Assembly (NCBI GenBank): GCA_964017045.1
Contig: OZ024807.1
Location: 9,319,981-9,383,980 of the forward strand
From: Omphiscola glabra
Lineage: Eukaryota > Mollusca > Gastropoda > Lymnaeidae
DNA length: 64,000 nt
Direction of reading: 5' to 3'
A program made the translations under genes and the position numbers. The notes under the pieces are model-generated. The model was not told the DNA's origin, ran no database searches, and saw only the letters and a list, made by a program, of their open reading frames with translations. Positions 21,378 to 48,893 of this stretch are shown here, in pieces; position 1 is the first letter of the stretch; the number at the start of each line of letters is the position of its first letter.

Positions 21378-21575
21378 AAGTGGTTCTCAACCTGTGGGTC
21401 GCGACCCATTTGGGGGTCGAATGGCCCTTTCACAGGGGTCGCCTAAGACAATCGGAAAACACATATACACTACATTTATGAAGTAGCAACGAAAATAATT
21501 TTGTAGTTGGGGCTCACCACAACATGAGGAACTGTATTACGGGGGTCGTGGCATTAGGAAGGTTGAGAACCACTG
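21378..21575 (+). mobile_element. SPIN-like non-autonomous hAT element, copy 1
   Basis: A 198-bp element starting AAGTGGTTCTCAACCTGTGG (first base diverged from C) and ending GGTTGAGAACCACTG. It has perfect 8-bp duplications ATCTAGAA (21370-21377 and 21576-21583). Internal blocks TCGCCTAAGAC and GAAGTAGCAACGAAAATAAT resemble, from memory, the SPIN family of hAT transposons. No coding capacity. Confidence 0.85.
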
Positions 21576-21798
21576 ATCTAGAAGAAGAATGAAGACAGCT
21601 AACACTCAATGCTGATCAGTAGACAAAAACGTAACATGTGTAACTAGTGTTCACACGGTAACATGTTAGAGTTGCCACACACAACATATTAGAGTTGTCA
21701 CACACACAAAATTTAGAGGACGAGTAACATCTTGTAAAATTTCTTTCATCGCGCAAATGTTCTAAAAAAAAGAGAACTATTTCAACAATATATCACGC

Positions 21799-22090
21799 TG
21801 ATAACGTATACACATAATGTTAACATATTTCTGATAACATGTATTAACGTATACACGTAATGTTAACATATTTCTGATAACATGTATTAACGTATACGCG
21901 TAATGTTAACATATTTCTGATAACATGTATTAACCTATACACATAATGTTAACATATTTCTGATAACATGTATTAACGTATACACATAATGTTAACATAT
22001 TTCTGATAACATGTATTAACGTATACACATAATGTTAACATATTTCTGATAACATGTATTAACGTATACACATAATGTTAACATATTTCT
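21799..22090. repeat. 43-bp tandem repeat, about seven copies
   Basis: Units containing AACGTATACACATAATGTTA and ATTTCTGATAACATGTATT recur every 43 bases from 21803 to 22061 with very few differences, so the array looks young. Confidence 0.95.
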
Positions 22091-25000
22091 GACACGCACG
22101 GCTAATGTACTAAATGTGACTTTCATTTTGTTTTTACACACATCATTTGTTACACGTTGTTTACGCTTTCAACATTTTTAACGAACAACCTTAATTTGAA
22201 ACCATTTGTTAACGAATGTAATATTTATTAGTATATATAAATAAAATGTGGTAAACATCAATCTATCGAATTACTTATTTACAATCTGAAAATGTAAAAA
22301 AAAAAAAATGTATTTTCCGGCACGCGTAACAAAGAAATGTGTTTTATTTGATGTAATCACCTAGATAGAAGACCTTACAAAAATCAATATTCAAAAAATC
22401 AATGTATAATTTATAGAATGATAACTAAGGTCAGAGTTCAATTGATGTTAAATATAAATAAATCAAGACTTCAAAGGTGTATAGCATAAATACATTATCT
22501 GATTATATATACACAATACAACCAAAAAACAAAACATCACACCTATTATAAAAAAAACAAAAAACAACGAAAATAAAAAAAAACCAAAAAAAAATAACTA
22601 ACTATGATGTATTTTAAAAAGAACTGCGCTTCACGTTGTTATAAATATGATTCGTGTTTAATCATATTATTCAAAAGTGTCCTAAGTATATGGAAAAGAG
22701 AGAAGGGGGGTGTGGGGGCTTGAAGGGAGCAAATGTATCTCTCACTATGGTTCCGGACAGTAGCGAGTCGATGCTTGCATGGATGGCGGAGGGAAAAAAG
22801 GGGGGAAGGGGGTGAGTGTGCTTCTCGTTGCCCTACGAAAAAAAAGTGGATCCTTAATCTTAGCATTTATGCCTTCGTTATAACAAGTTTTTTTTTATTT
22901 TTAAAATATAATGTGATGGGAGATACCAAAGGGCTCATCTACCATTGATGTCTTGCCGTGGTTCGCTGGACATTGGTTCCTAAACATCAGACGGTAATGT
23001 CAAAACCCATTTATTCTTAAGAGACAGAAGTTTCTTTCCCTGGTCACTTTACATAATCGGTTCCCCCCCCCCCCACCAACCAACCACCACCCCCTTTTTT
23101 ATTTTAAACGAACAAGATTGGTCATAAACAATTCAATGATTTGTCTTTTAAATTGGATGCAAATAGGTTTTGAAATAGTTATATATTTATATATATATAC
23201 GTCTATATACAGATTTTTTAAGTTATATATTTATATATATATATACAGAAAAATAATATTCCGCTGTTAACAAAATAAAGTTTAGGACGTCAAAATACCA
23301 ACTTTAAAAAAACAAACTATTTGTCAGATTTGAACCCTTTGTAATTCAATTCACATATGATTTTTTTTTAAATGTTTAAAAACATGTGGTTTGTAGTTTC
23401 TGTTTACTGTTTTCTGATTAATTTATCATCAGATGCTTCAAATAAAAATTAATAACAACAATAATAAAAACCATTATTTACAAAAAGGAAAAAAAAAGGC
23501 AATTAAGATTTAAAGATAAAAGTAGATTTAGTGACAAAGCTACATGATTTTTTGATAAAAGAAGGATTTAACGACAAAAGTAGATTTTAGGATAAAGGTA
23601 AGATTTAAGGAAACAAAATTATATTTAATGACAAAATGAGATTTAATATAACAAAAGTAGATTTATAAACAAAAGTAGGTTTAATAGCAAAAGTAGCTTG
23701 AATGACAAAAGTAGATATAATGACAAAAGTAGATATAATGACAAAACTACATCCAAGTACTAGATCCACTAACATGAAATCACTCAGTCAACGTCCACCG
23801 TTAAAGGAAGAACAAAACAAAAGATGGGGGTTACATAATTTGACCCCACTGATAGCTCTCTAATGCTTTTTTTTGGGGGCGGGGGGGTGGTGGTGTGGGG
23901 GTTGGGGGGGGGGGTATAGATTAAAACAATGCTGTAATTAACCCTTTTAAGTCGATACTATAAAATGAAATATTTTTTTTTCTTATTTTTTTTTTTTAAT
24001 TAAAAAAAAATATATTGATGCCCTGGGGTAGGGATGGGACAGATGAATCCGGCAGCAATCGTAGTCTCTTGGTTTGGCGGTTATTTCAATAATTCATGAA
24101 CTTTAAGGCAACTTATTCATTGAATGCGTTCATTGAATTATTTTTATAGTTGAAAAAAAAATTTAGCAAATTAAAATTTTAAAACCGTTTAAATTCTAGT
24201 CCTCACAAGATGTATCAATAAAATACTCCCCCCCCCCCCCCCCAATTCTCCATTTTTTTTACTTCAAATTCTTTCATACGTCACTGTTCTCAATTTTGTG
24301 TATATACAATTACATCACAGACTTCTGGGCTTTTTTTCCTATGGTTGACTGGCAACCATAGTTTGAAGAAAAAAAATTACATTAAATTTGAATATTTAAA
24401 AAAAAAAAAATTAAGACAGTTAATTGAAATGGTTTACGGTAAATTTAATATATTTATATATAAAAGAACCACACAAAAAAACAACACATAATTCTTTTTT
24501 ATTTTAAACTCAGCATTTTTAAAAAAACACCGAATACATCAATGTAAATAAAATAAACGATTGCAAGAAAGCAAACATATAACATACTATGTATGTACAC
24601 CAAACAAAAATACTATACGTTAATGGAGTGAAGTCAAGCAAATGATGTTTAATATTTCACGTAAGCTTTAATAATATATAACAAACACATTTGTTTAAAT
24701 CTAGGCAGTAGTGCTAGACCATTTTGTGAATGTTTTATACACAAGTTAGAGGATTTTGGGAATCTTGTGAGTAAATAGATTTATAACCATCTGATGAATT
24801 TTTATAACGATATAAAGAAGCTGCATAACCATCGTATAAAGCTGGAAAAACCATCTAATGGGGGGCTGGATAACGATCTAACGGAGCTGTGCAATAATCC
24901 GATGAATCTGTATAATTATCTACTGGAGCTGCATACCGACTCAAATAAAAAGTCCACATCTTTGTGTCATGTCTATTAAACCAAGCGCATCATACCTTGC

Positions 25001-25226
25001 TCTTATATTTCAATTACACAACTTGAATGCAGTCCATCAGTTATTGTCAATAGATAACAACTGGTTTAGGGTCACGGAGTTCTATGTTATACGCTTCTGA
25101 AAGATATCAACAGACATTACTCTATGTAATTACATAGCACATCCAAATAAGGATTATTAGAACATACACGATATTGCAAAAGCTACTTTAAAAAATTATG
25201 TCATAAATATATTATTTTTTTTGGCT
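22091..25226. other. non-coding AT-rich intergenic DNA
   Basis: No gene recognised. It contains a degenerate AATGACAAAAGTAGATTTA repeat at about 23510-23750 and a weak degenerate repeat around 24780-24950 (TAACCATCTGATGAA-like). G or C homopolymers lie near 23050, 23890 and 24228. Confidence 0.5.
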
Positions 25227-25283
25227 ATGGGAGATAATCTAATTATTGAGACTGATAACAATATTCTTTCAGTTATCTCCCAT
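25227..25283. repeat. 57-bp inverted repeat (possible tiny MITE)
   Basis: A perfect 11-bp inverted pair, ATGGGAGATAA and TTATCTCCCAT, separated by about 35 bases. It could be the two ends of a deleted element or a simple hairpin. Confidence 0.5.
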
Positions 25284-25560
25284 TGCTTACAAAACACATA
25301 AAGGACTTCTTGGTGGATTTTTGTTTCTTTTTTTAAATTTTAACCCAAGAAAAGATGCTTGTATTAAAGCTAAATATAATGAAAAAATTATTATATTCAT
25401 TTTTTTATTTTCCTTTATTGAAGTGTAACACGGTTTTATTTACACACACACTAAGGATTCTTCCTTTAGTGTTACATTTTGGTCATCCCACTGACTCAAT
25501 GCTGAGCCGCTGTGGAAGTTGGCGAAGACATGAATGTGCTTCAATAAACATATTATACTT

Positions 25561-26290
25561 CTTCTTCTTCTATATATTAAGGGCCCACGATCAATTTATT
25601 GATCATTATGGCTCCTATGAATGTAGATGGGATTTGCAATGTTTCTGTGCCTGGTGTTTATGAGGATATTTCACTGGTTACAAGAGTAACTGTGTGAGGG
25701 TATCATGCACTTTGGGTTGAAAGGCCTGAGGCAATAGACGCAAAAGAGTCAAGTGTTGTCGCCTCAACTGTTACTTTTGAAAGCTTGTTCCAGTCCCTGA
25801 TTGTCTTTGGCAGGAATGAGCAGTTCATATACTGGATTCTCGCTGGTATGAGCCGGAAATGCCTGTCCTCGCCTCGTCGCTGTCTATGGGGGAGAGGGAC
25901 AAGTTTCGTGTTTTAGCATATACATTCTTCCTTTTCTTCTATTATATGTTAAGGGCCCGCAATCAAAATATTGATCCTTATGGCTCCTATTTATGTAGAG
26001 TTGATTCGCGATGAGTATGTGCCTGGTATTGAATAGGATATGTCGCTGGTTGCAAGGGCTACTCAGCGATGGTATCAGGAACTGGGGGGTCTGTAAGGCA
26101 GTGGGAAATAGACGCAAATGCGTCAAGTGTTATCGCCTCAACTGCTCCTTTTGGAAGCTTGTTCTAGTCTCGGATAGTCTTCGGCAGAAATTAGCAGTTC
26201 CTGTACTGTGTTCTTGCTGTTATGAACCAGAACTGCCTGTGATGGCCTTGTCGATGCCGATGGGGGAGAGGGACGAGTTTTTGCCAGCCC
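25561..26290 (+). repeat. direct duplication of a roughly 360-bp unit
   Basis: Two divergent copies in tandem (about 25561-25915 and 25925-26290, offset about 372). Shared blocks: TTAAGGGCCC, TTATGGCTCCTAT, GCGTCAAGTGTTATCGCCTC and TGGGGGAGAGGGACGAGTTT with small changes. The frame at 26011-26340 lies in the second copy and is not conserved in the first, so it is not called as a gene. Confidence 0.75.
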
Positions 26291-26349
26291 TTTTTTATAT
26301 CTTCTACATCATAGAGAGTCTGGATAATCATCATTCCTGAAATGCTGAC

Positions 26350-28699
26350 AGGCCCAGTGCGTCCCCCGTGATATCCGCACATTAATTAGTATTGACAAGA
26401 CGTCTTAAAATCAACTCCGATTTCACGGTGTGACTAGGGCCTATATTTATTTTTAAGAGCACATCTACAGTGGCGTAGCCAGGATTGGGGCCCTCAGGGG
26501 CGGGCCAAGTTTATGTCTCCACCGTTCCACACAAAACAAATCTCGCAATTTTTCGCTATTGCCGCACCTTATTGCAATGGAAAAAAAAAATTCCGCCAGG
26601 AGCAAACTGCCCCTACCACTCGTCCCTTTGGACGACTCCTCTGTACATCTTGATTAAACACAGTTAATAAGTTATTATTGTTCAGTAAATAATAAGAGAG
26701 AATCAGGCAAAATCATTTCTAAAAAAAAAATGTAAACGAAATAAATAAAAATAGAGAGGGCGAAAGGAAACGAAACAAGATTCAAACACCAAAATCCCAC
26801 CTAACCCCATCCCCCTAACAACAAACAATGCAAACCACAAACACCAACACCCAAACCACAAGGAACAACACAAACACAAACAATTTCCAAGCTTCGCTCC
26901 AGAAAACTTAAAGAAAAAATTTTGAAAGGTTTTTTTTTCCACGATTTCACTTTTAATTCAGCAAAGCGTTCTGTTGTACGGCTAAGCGGAGACGACTCGG
27001 TTCCCGGAGGAGTTGCTTCCCATTAGCAGATCCTTGTAATGAAACGGACTTTTAAGTCAACTATCCTCGCTACACCGATTCAAGTATCATGGTTCTAGCA
27101 TTAGCGTTTAGTTGTATCGATCGTATTCACCTCGGATCAGGTGTGCGGGTGTGGGGTGTTGTGTGAGTGCGCATGTGTGTGTGTGTGTGTGTGAGGGGGG
27201 ATATTCTATCAGTGTTGAGTTTTTAAAAAAACATGCATTTTTAACCTGGCATTGGAAAACTACTTTGTAGATTAAATGTAACGTAAACAATGGAGAAAAA
27301 AAGGGGAGGGGGGGTGGAGTGGGTTAAAAGGTCGGGTCTTGTGGAAAGGTTAACATCATCCCTTAAAGCCAATTACCCCCACATTCATGTTTAACCTCCC
27401 ACCTGACATTAACGGACAAAGTTTATAAATTTGTTGAACGTAAAAATGTCCACCTATTGTAAATGTTAGTAGTGAATACAATTGATATAAAATTGTTTCA
27501 TGATTATAACGTTGTACACCAGGGGCATATCGTGATATCGCTGGCATATCGTGAACCTCAGTGGTGTTTCGTGACATCAGTGGTCTATCGTGACGTCGTT
27601 GGCGTATCGTGACTTCAGTGGTGTATCGTGACGTCTGTGGCGTATCGTGAATGTCAGTGGTGTCTCGTGGCATCTGAAGTTGTTGTATATAGAATCTTTA
27701 TTTGCAACGTATAACTATTGACAGAAAAATCTGCGGGGAGCTCACATAAATAATATGTCATATGTTAATAATATGTTATAATTTATACAGAGGACACTTG
27801 ATTCCGAAATGTCTTTGACAAATAATAAAAAATTAAACATATAACTATGACCAGACATCGCCTTACGCTTTTGAAATTTTTGGGAAAGTAATTTGAAGGT
27901 TTCTCAAACTCTTAACATTTCTGATGTCCATTCGCACAAAGAAATAAGGAATGAGGACTGGGTGGATTTACTGGGAGTGTGGTAATAATGAAACATATCA
28001 AACCAGTAATGAGCTATTTAAATCCTGCAAATCACATATTAATATCGAGGGAAAAAAAGAGAAAGAGAAAGGGGGAAAAAATCACATACATTCGTGAGCA
28101 TAAATTAAATAGTCATGTAGAATTTCACCATGGGTGTGTATGAGAGGCGTGATGAAGCTGGACGCTAGAGGGTGGGTTTCTCCCCCACCCCCTGTTTCTA
28201 AGCAGGTGGGACCGTGCTGTCAAGACTTAAGTGTTACTTGCTTTAAACGTCAAAATTTGAGTTGAAGTCGACACATTTCCCGTAAAGCTTAAACATTCCC
28301 TGGGGTGGAGGGGGGGGGGGGGTTGGTTTCTACGTGGGCTCATGGGGGTCTCAGTCTGGGTTATTTGTGGTGGCTCCGTCCGTGGCTCTGTAACATATAT
28401 TCTAGTGTGTGAGGGATTTTGAATTTAACTTTCCCCCCCCCTTTCTGTGCTGTTCAGAAGCTAAATAATTCTTAACAAACGTTAACCCTGTTTGTCAACA
28501 TCCAGTTGATCTTCCAATGTTGATCTCACATTGTGATTTGCTACAAGGTGAAACATTACAACTTTCAGTTACAAAAACAACAACAAAACAATTGGTGGAT
28601 AATACATGCAAAGATCTCCACAGATCTCGACTTTAGAATTAAATAATGGACCGAGATGTCTCCTTCAAACTGCACTTTCACTCAACTTCATTGAAATGG
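26350..28699. other. mostly non-coding stretch
   Basis: No gene recognised. At 26471 there is a CAGTGGCGTAGCCAGG left end of a likely hAT-type MITE, with no right end found. A (GT)n tract lies at 27174-27192. Confidence 0.45.
27521..27672. repeat. 16-18-bp degenerate minisatellite
   Basis: Repeats of GTGGTGTATCGTGACGTCA-type units, about nine copies with variable ends. Confidence 0.85.
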
Positions 28700-28869
28700 T
28701 TATTGACGCCCTGTGCGAATTATTTGAATTTGAGAGCCACTGCGTGTGTCGCTGATGGCGAGGCCTTTGACCTTTTGGACCTTCTTGAACTTTTTGCTGA
28801 GCTCCGCCGCCGTCCGGCCCCAGTGCAGCTGCTGGGTTTGTTGGTTACCATCGAGAATGATCTTCCCAT
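28700..28869 (-). CDS. possible orphan 3'-terminal exon
   Basis: On the minus strand a CATCGCTTCAG| acceptor-like site precedes 55 codons with a coding-like codon mix (AAG, GTC, CTC, ATC, CTG), ending at TAA (28702-28700). The peptide runs DGKIILDGNQQTQQLHWGR, then a Lys-rich part (AELSKKFKKVQKVKG), and ends IIRTGRQ. I do not recognise it. It lies downstream of the receptor's stop and its phase does not fit the receptor's TM6 exon. It could belong to an untraced gene, be a decayed retrocopy, or be chance. Confidence 0.25.
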
Positions 28870-28940
28870 CTGAAGCGATGCATCGGTGATGATACCGTAG
28901 TGTTTGGTTTTGTCATTGGCTGATGCCTGACATTGAGTGA

Positions 28941-29859
28941 TTGGTGTATTGATGATTGTGTCACAGGCGAAGCTTTCACTCCACTGTCTAAGTGGATCCC
29001 CGTGGAAGTTATCGCAATTGGTGAATTGATCATTGTGTCACAGGCGAAGTTTCCTTCCACCGTCAAAGTGGATCACGTGGAAGTCATCGCGATTGGTGTA
29101 TTGATGATTGTGTCACAGGCGAAGTTTCCTTCCACTGTCTAAGTGGATCACGTGGAAGTTATTGCAATTGGTGAATTGATCATTGTGTCACAGGAGAAGT
29201 TTCCCTCCACTGTCTAAGTGGATCACGTGGAAGTCATCGCAATTGGTGTATTGGTCATTGTGTCACAGGCGAAGTTTCCTTCCACTGTCTAAGTGGATCA
29301 CGTGGAAGTTATCGCAATTGGTGAATTGATCATTGTGTCACAGGCGAAGTTTCCTTCCACTGTCTAAGTGGATCACGTGGAAGTCATCGTGATTGGTGTA
29401 TTGATGATTGTGTCACGGACCAAGCTTTCCATCCACTGTCTAAGTGGGTCTCGAGGAAGTTATCGCAATTGGTGCATTGATGATTGTGTTTGAAAACCAA
29501 GCTTTCCATCCACTGTCTAAGTGGGTTCCGAGGAAGTTATCGCAATTGGTGCATTGATGATTGTGTTTGAAAACCAAGCTTTCCATCCACTGTCTAAGTG
29601 GGTTCCGAGGAAGTTATCGCAATTGGTGCATTGATGATTGTGTTTGAAAACCAAGCTTTCCATCCACTGTCTAAGTGGGTTCCGAGGAAGTTATCGCAAT
29701 TGGTGCATTGATGATTGTGTTTGAAAACCAAGCTTTCCATCCACTGTCTAAGTGGGTTCCGAGGAAGTTATCGCAATTGGTGCATTGATGATTGTGTTTG
29801 AAAACCAAGCTTTCCATCCACTGTCTAAGTGGGTTCCGAGGAAGTTATCGCAATTGGTG
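28941..29859. repeat. 75/77-bp minisatellite, about twelve copies
   Basis: Two homogeneous blocks. The left copies have TGTGTCACAGGCGAAGTTTC and GTGGATCACGTGGAAGT (CACGTG E-box core). The right copies have TGTGTTTGAAAACCAAGCTT and GTGGGTTCCGAGGAAGT. One intermediate unit near 29411-29460 joins them. The left block alternates GAATTGATCATTG and GTATTGATGATTG, a two-unit period. Confidence 0.93.
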
Positions 29860-31200
29860 GCTAGAGTGTAAAGGGGTCCTTCCATTGAACAGAGAACCTA
29901 ACTAACAAGATTGGAGTGATGCGCGAGTGATTCGTCTGTGTTCCGATTGCTTTGCATGGCTCAGATCGTGATTGAAGCCAGGCGTGAGTTATATCCAATC
30001 ATGATTGTAGCGACCTGTGTTTTCTAGCCATTCCCGAATGAAATCGGTCATGACTTGAGTCAACTCGCGCTCGGGTGTTAAGTCAGCGTAGTCGCTTCTT
30101 TTGCGGCGGTGTTGGAATGTGTCAGGTTTGTTACTTTAAGCCATCAGCCGGAAAAGAGAACTGAACCGAGTAGATAAGTGCACATTTAATTCAGAACTTC
30201 TTTGAAAAACAGCACGCAGCACCGGGTTGTTTGCCACTTTGTGGCTGAACCTTGGACTCTCAGTGTACTTTTCTGCTTGGTCAACACACTTTCTGTTCAT
30301 TAACTGCAACGCTTTTGAAGTGCGCTTTGGTGTTTTGATGGGAATTCCCGAAACATAAAATCCATAGTGCGTTTTTTTTTTTTTCCCCTTTCTTTTAAAG
30401 TGGAACAATCTCTGGTTTTGCTTTATCGCCATCTTCTGTAAAGTAATAAGAAATTACTTATAATAATAATCTTGAAAATAATGTTTAGATTACTTGTTAT
30501 TATCGCTTTGGGGAGAAAAAAAAACAGAAATCAAAGCTGCTGGCTGGACTTTCTATTAAAATTTATTAACAAGTATATATTTTATACTATAACAAAATCT
30601 ACCACCATGGACAAACAGCAACTCGGGTAAACAAAGAGGCTAGTTACTGATGTCATGGATCTGACCGTACGTGATGAGCTTTCGTTTTATTTCAATATAA
30701 ATATTTCTTTCCTTTTTTCCTCTTCTTTTTCAAAATATACTTGTACAAAATAAGGATATAATTTTTTAAAAAAAATGCTTTCGAGTCTTTTCATTTCTTA
30801 AGCAAAAATATTAACTGTCGGTCATTGTAGCAAATTCCAATATGGTTTAAGGCATCAACCAGTGATGAAATAAAAATATGTGTGTGTTTTCAAACGTATT
30901 TGGAATAAAGTGGGTTTTTTAATTTAAATTTTTTTTTTTCTAAATTGTTGTTGTTGTATTTGGTGAAGATTAGGGTTAAAACATAAAGTTAAAAAATGTA
31001 CCTGGCTAACTTTTAAACGCTAAAATATTGCTTAAAATAAATTATCAAGTACAGTAAAAGATATGCTTTAAATGTCTATTTATATTTATATAAACTTTGG
31101 CATTATTCTTCCGGCCAAACATTTCAAACGAAAACTAATTACGTCATCACTTTGTTCACATACATACGCTTTAGTGCTAGGTACTCAAATACTAATGACG
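29860..31200. other. receptor 3' UTR candidate and flank
   Basis: No separate gene recognised. TTTATT (AATAAA on the minus strand) occurs at 30686-30691 and 30562-30567, either of which could end the receptor transcript. An ORF at 30136-30432 (-) is not domain-like. Confidence 0.4.
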
Positions 31201-46834
<15,634 letters not shown>

Positions 46835-47660
46835 GGTGGGAATCCCTTGCTGGGTCTCTGTCTCGATCTCTACTGTGGCTGGGAGGGTGTGTTGTGTCGG
46901 CGGACGTTTCGGGTATTATCTCCAAAAATACTTGACTGATCTTTACTTTTTCGGTTTGCGTCGGTCGTTAAGGATGCCTGGGTTGTTGTCAACAACCCTT
47001 GAATTTCTTTTCTGACGTTTAAACCACGTGATTTTTTTTTTTTTGCTGTTGTAAAAATCTGAACGGTTAAGTGTAGACACTCCGGCTAGGCATCATCCTT
47101 CTTGACCTTTGTCTAGGTTGAGTAACTCCGATGATGTGCGACTGACTTAAATCTGAGAACGATAAGAGTCAAAACTTTAAGTCAGTCAAATCTAAGTCCA
47201 TTTTAAGTGGGGGCACCATCCCCAATGTAAAAAAACAAACAAAGGAAGCCAAGCGAATGTATCAACACGTCGCATGACGTTATAGTTTGCGGATGTCTTA
47301 TTTGAAAGAGTTTTATGCGAACATCAGCGTGGTCTAAGGGAACAAGACAAAGATAAGCATATTGTAGGATTGATGGACGCATTTTTATGTTTAAAAAAAA
47401 TTATATATATAAAGGAATCCTTCAAAAAAAAAAGCAAGCAATTTCTTGAATAACTGTGTGCTAGGAGATGACCCTATGAAAGTAAACTCTGTTGTTTCAA
47501 ATGGATACCATATTTACATGTGGCAGTGTCCCAAGGGAAATACAAGTCTTGATTTCCTGTTTTTAATTTTTTTTCTTCATGTTTTCTTGGTATAAATATG
47601 TAATTATTGATGTGCTGAAGATGAAGATGTACAATTTAATAAAATAAAATTTTATCTGAT
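46835..47660. other. upstream flank of the receptor start
   Basis: On the minus strand an acceptor-like ACACACCCTCCCAG lies about 45 bases before the ATG, so a 5' UTR exon could be spliced here. No promoter motif is convincing. Confidence 0.35.
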
Positions 47661-48215
47661 CAGCAACAGAAGTCTGAAACACAAACGTCAGTATAGTCCT
47701 ATGTGAAGGTTTCAGCAACACAAGTCTGAAAAAAAAATGTCAGTATAGTCCTATGTGAAGGTTTCAGATATTGAAGTCTGAAACACAAATGTCAGTATAG
47801 TCATATGTGAAGGTTTCAGCAACACAAGTCTGAAACACAAATGTCAGTATAGTCCCATGTGAAGGTTTCAGATACTGAAGTCTGAAACACAAACGTCAGT
47901 ATAGTCCTATGTGAAGGTTTCAGCAACAGAAGTCTGAAACATAAATGTCAGTAAGTCCCATGTGAAGGTTTCAGCAACAGAAGTCTGAAACACAAATGTC
48001 AGTATTTTCCCATGTGAAGGTTTCAGATACTGATGTCTGAAACACAAACGTCAGTATAGTCCCATGTGAAGGTTTCAGATACTGAAGTCTGAAACACAAA
48101 TGTCAGTATAGTCCTATGTGAAGGTTTCAGCAACAGAAGTCTGAAACACAAACGTCAGTATAGTCCCATGTGAAGGTTTCAGCAACACAAGTCTGAAACA
48201 CAAATGTCAGTATAG
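47661..48215. repeat. 52-bp minisatellite, about eleven copies, with internal hairpin
   Basis: Each unit holds GTCAGTATAGTCCTATGTGA and GTTTCAG ... CTGAAAC, a 7-bp inverted pair around a 10-base loop (CAACAGAAGT, CAACACAAGT or ATACTGAAGT). Copies differ mainly at the loop and at CCTA/CCCA. Confidence 0.94.
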
Positions 48216-48893
48216 AAAAAGTTAAAATACTAGAAGAACGCTTGAGAGCTTTATAAGCTCAACTCGCGCTTTAGAAGACTGGCGGGAGAAATCGGAGATA
48301 ACTGGGAAAGTCAATGGGAAAGAACTGCTTTTGGATTTGAGGTAGTATTCAATTGAAGAGTTAAAATTCTTGTCACGACTTTAGGTCGCATTCCTACCGA
48401 CTCCCTCCCTGTTCGAGAGACACCCCCGCCACCATGTCCGGGTCGTTTGACCGTACTGTTTTAAACTGGAAGATTCAGATGCCACTTTGGAGTCATGTAG
48501 AAGCAGTTTGTGTCACGTAGAGGCAGTAGGTGCCGTCGAAACTTGTACTGCAACCAAATTTATAATCAATAAATAATAATTCAATTTTTTATTGTATAAA
48601 CCAGGGGTTCTCACGCTGTGTAAGAAAAACTCTTTCAAATTATCGAATTATTATTTTTCAAAAAAAGAAAATAATTAATTAATTTGAAATATGGGCTGGA
48701 AAGATTTTAATGCGTTGCTTGTGTGTATAGCATGTGTGTGTAACATGTGCGTGAAATGTGTGAGTAACATGTGTGTGTAACATGTGTGTCACATGTGTGT
48801 GTAACAGGTTAAAAAGTCGTGAAATAACAAAGCTGGAGATTCGCTGGTACTAACCGTAGATTAAATAGGCCTTTCGGCGATGTCTTCACTGAC
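48216..48893. other. non-coding stretch
   Basis: A GTGTGTAACATGT-type repeat at about 48720-48810. No exon supported. Confidence 0.5.

Noticed and set aside
26471..26660. CAGTGGCGTAGCCAGG start of another hAT-type MITE
   Set aside because: No inverted right end or target duplication could be found, so it is not listed as a complete element.
28700..28869. Alternative TM7 exon for the receptor
   Set aside because: The phase does not fit the TM6 exon, which ends at phase 0, and the peptide has no hydrophobic helix.
30136..30432. 98-codon minus-strand frame
   Set aside because: No domain-like features; Lys/Ser-rich with a homopolymer run inside and no support as an exon.
47661..48215. CRISPR-like regular repeats with hairpins
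   Set aside because: Units are contiguous with no unique spacers, the context is a eukaryotic genome and no cas genes exist; it is a minisatellite.
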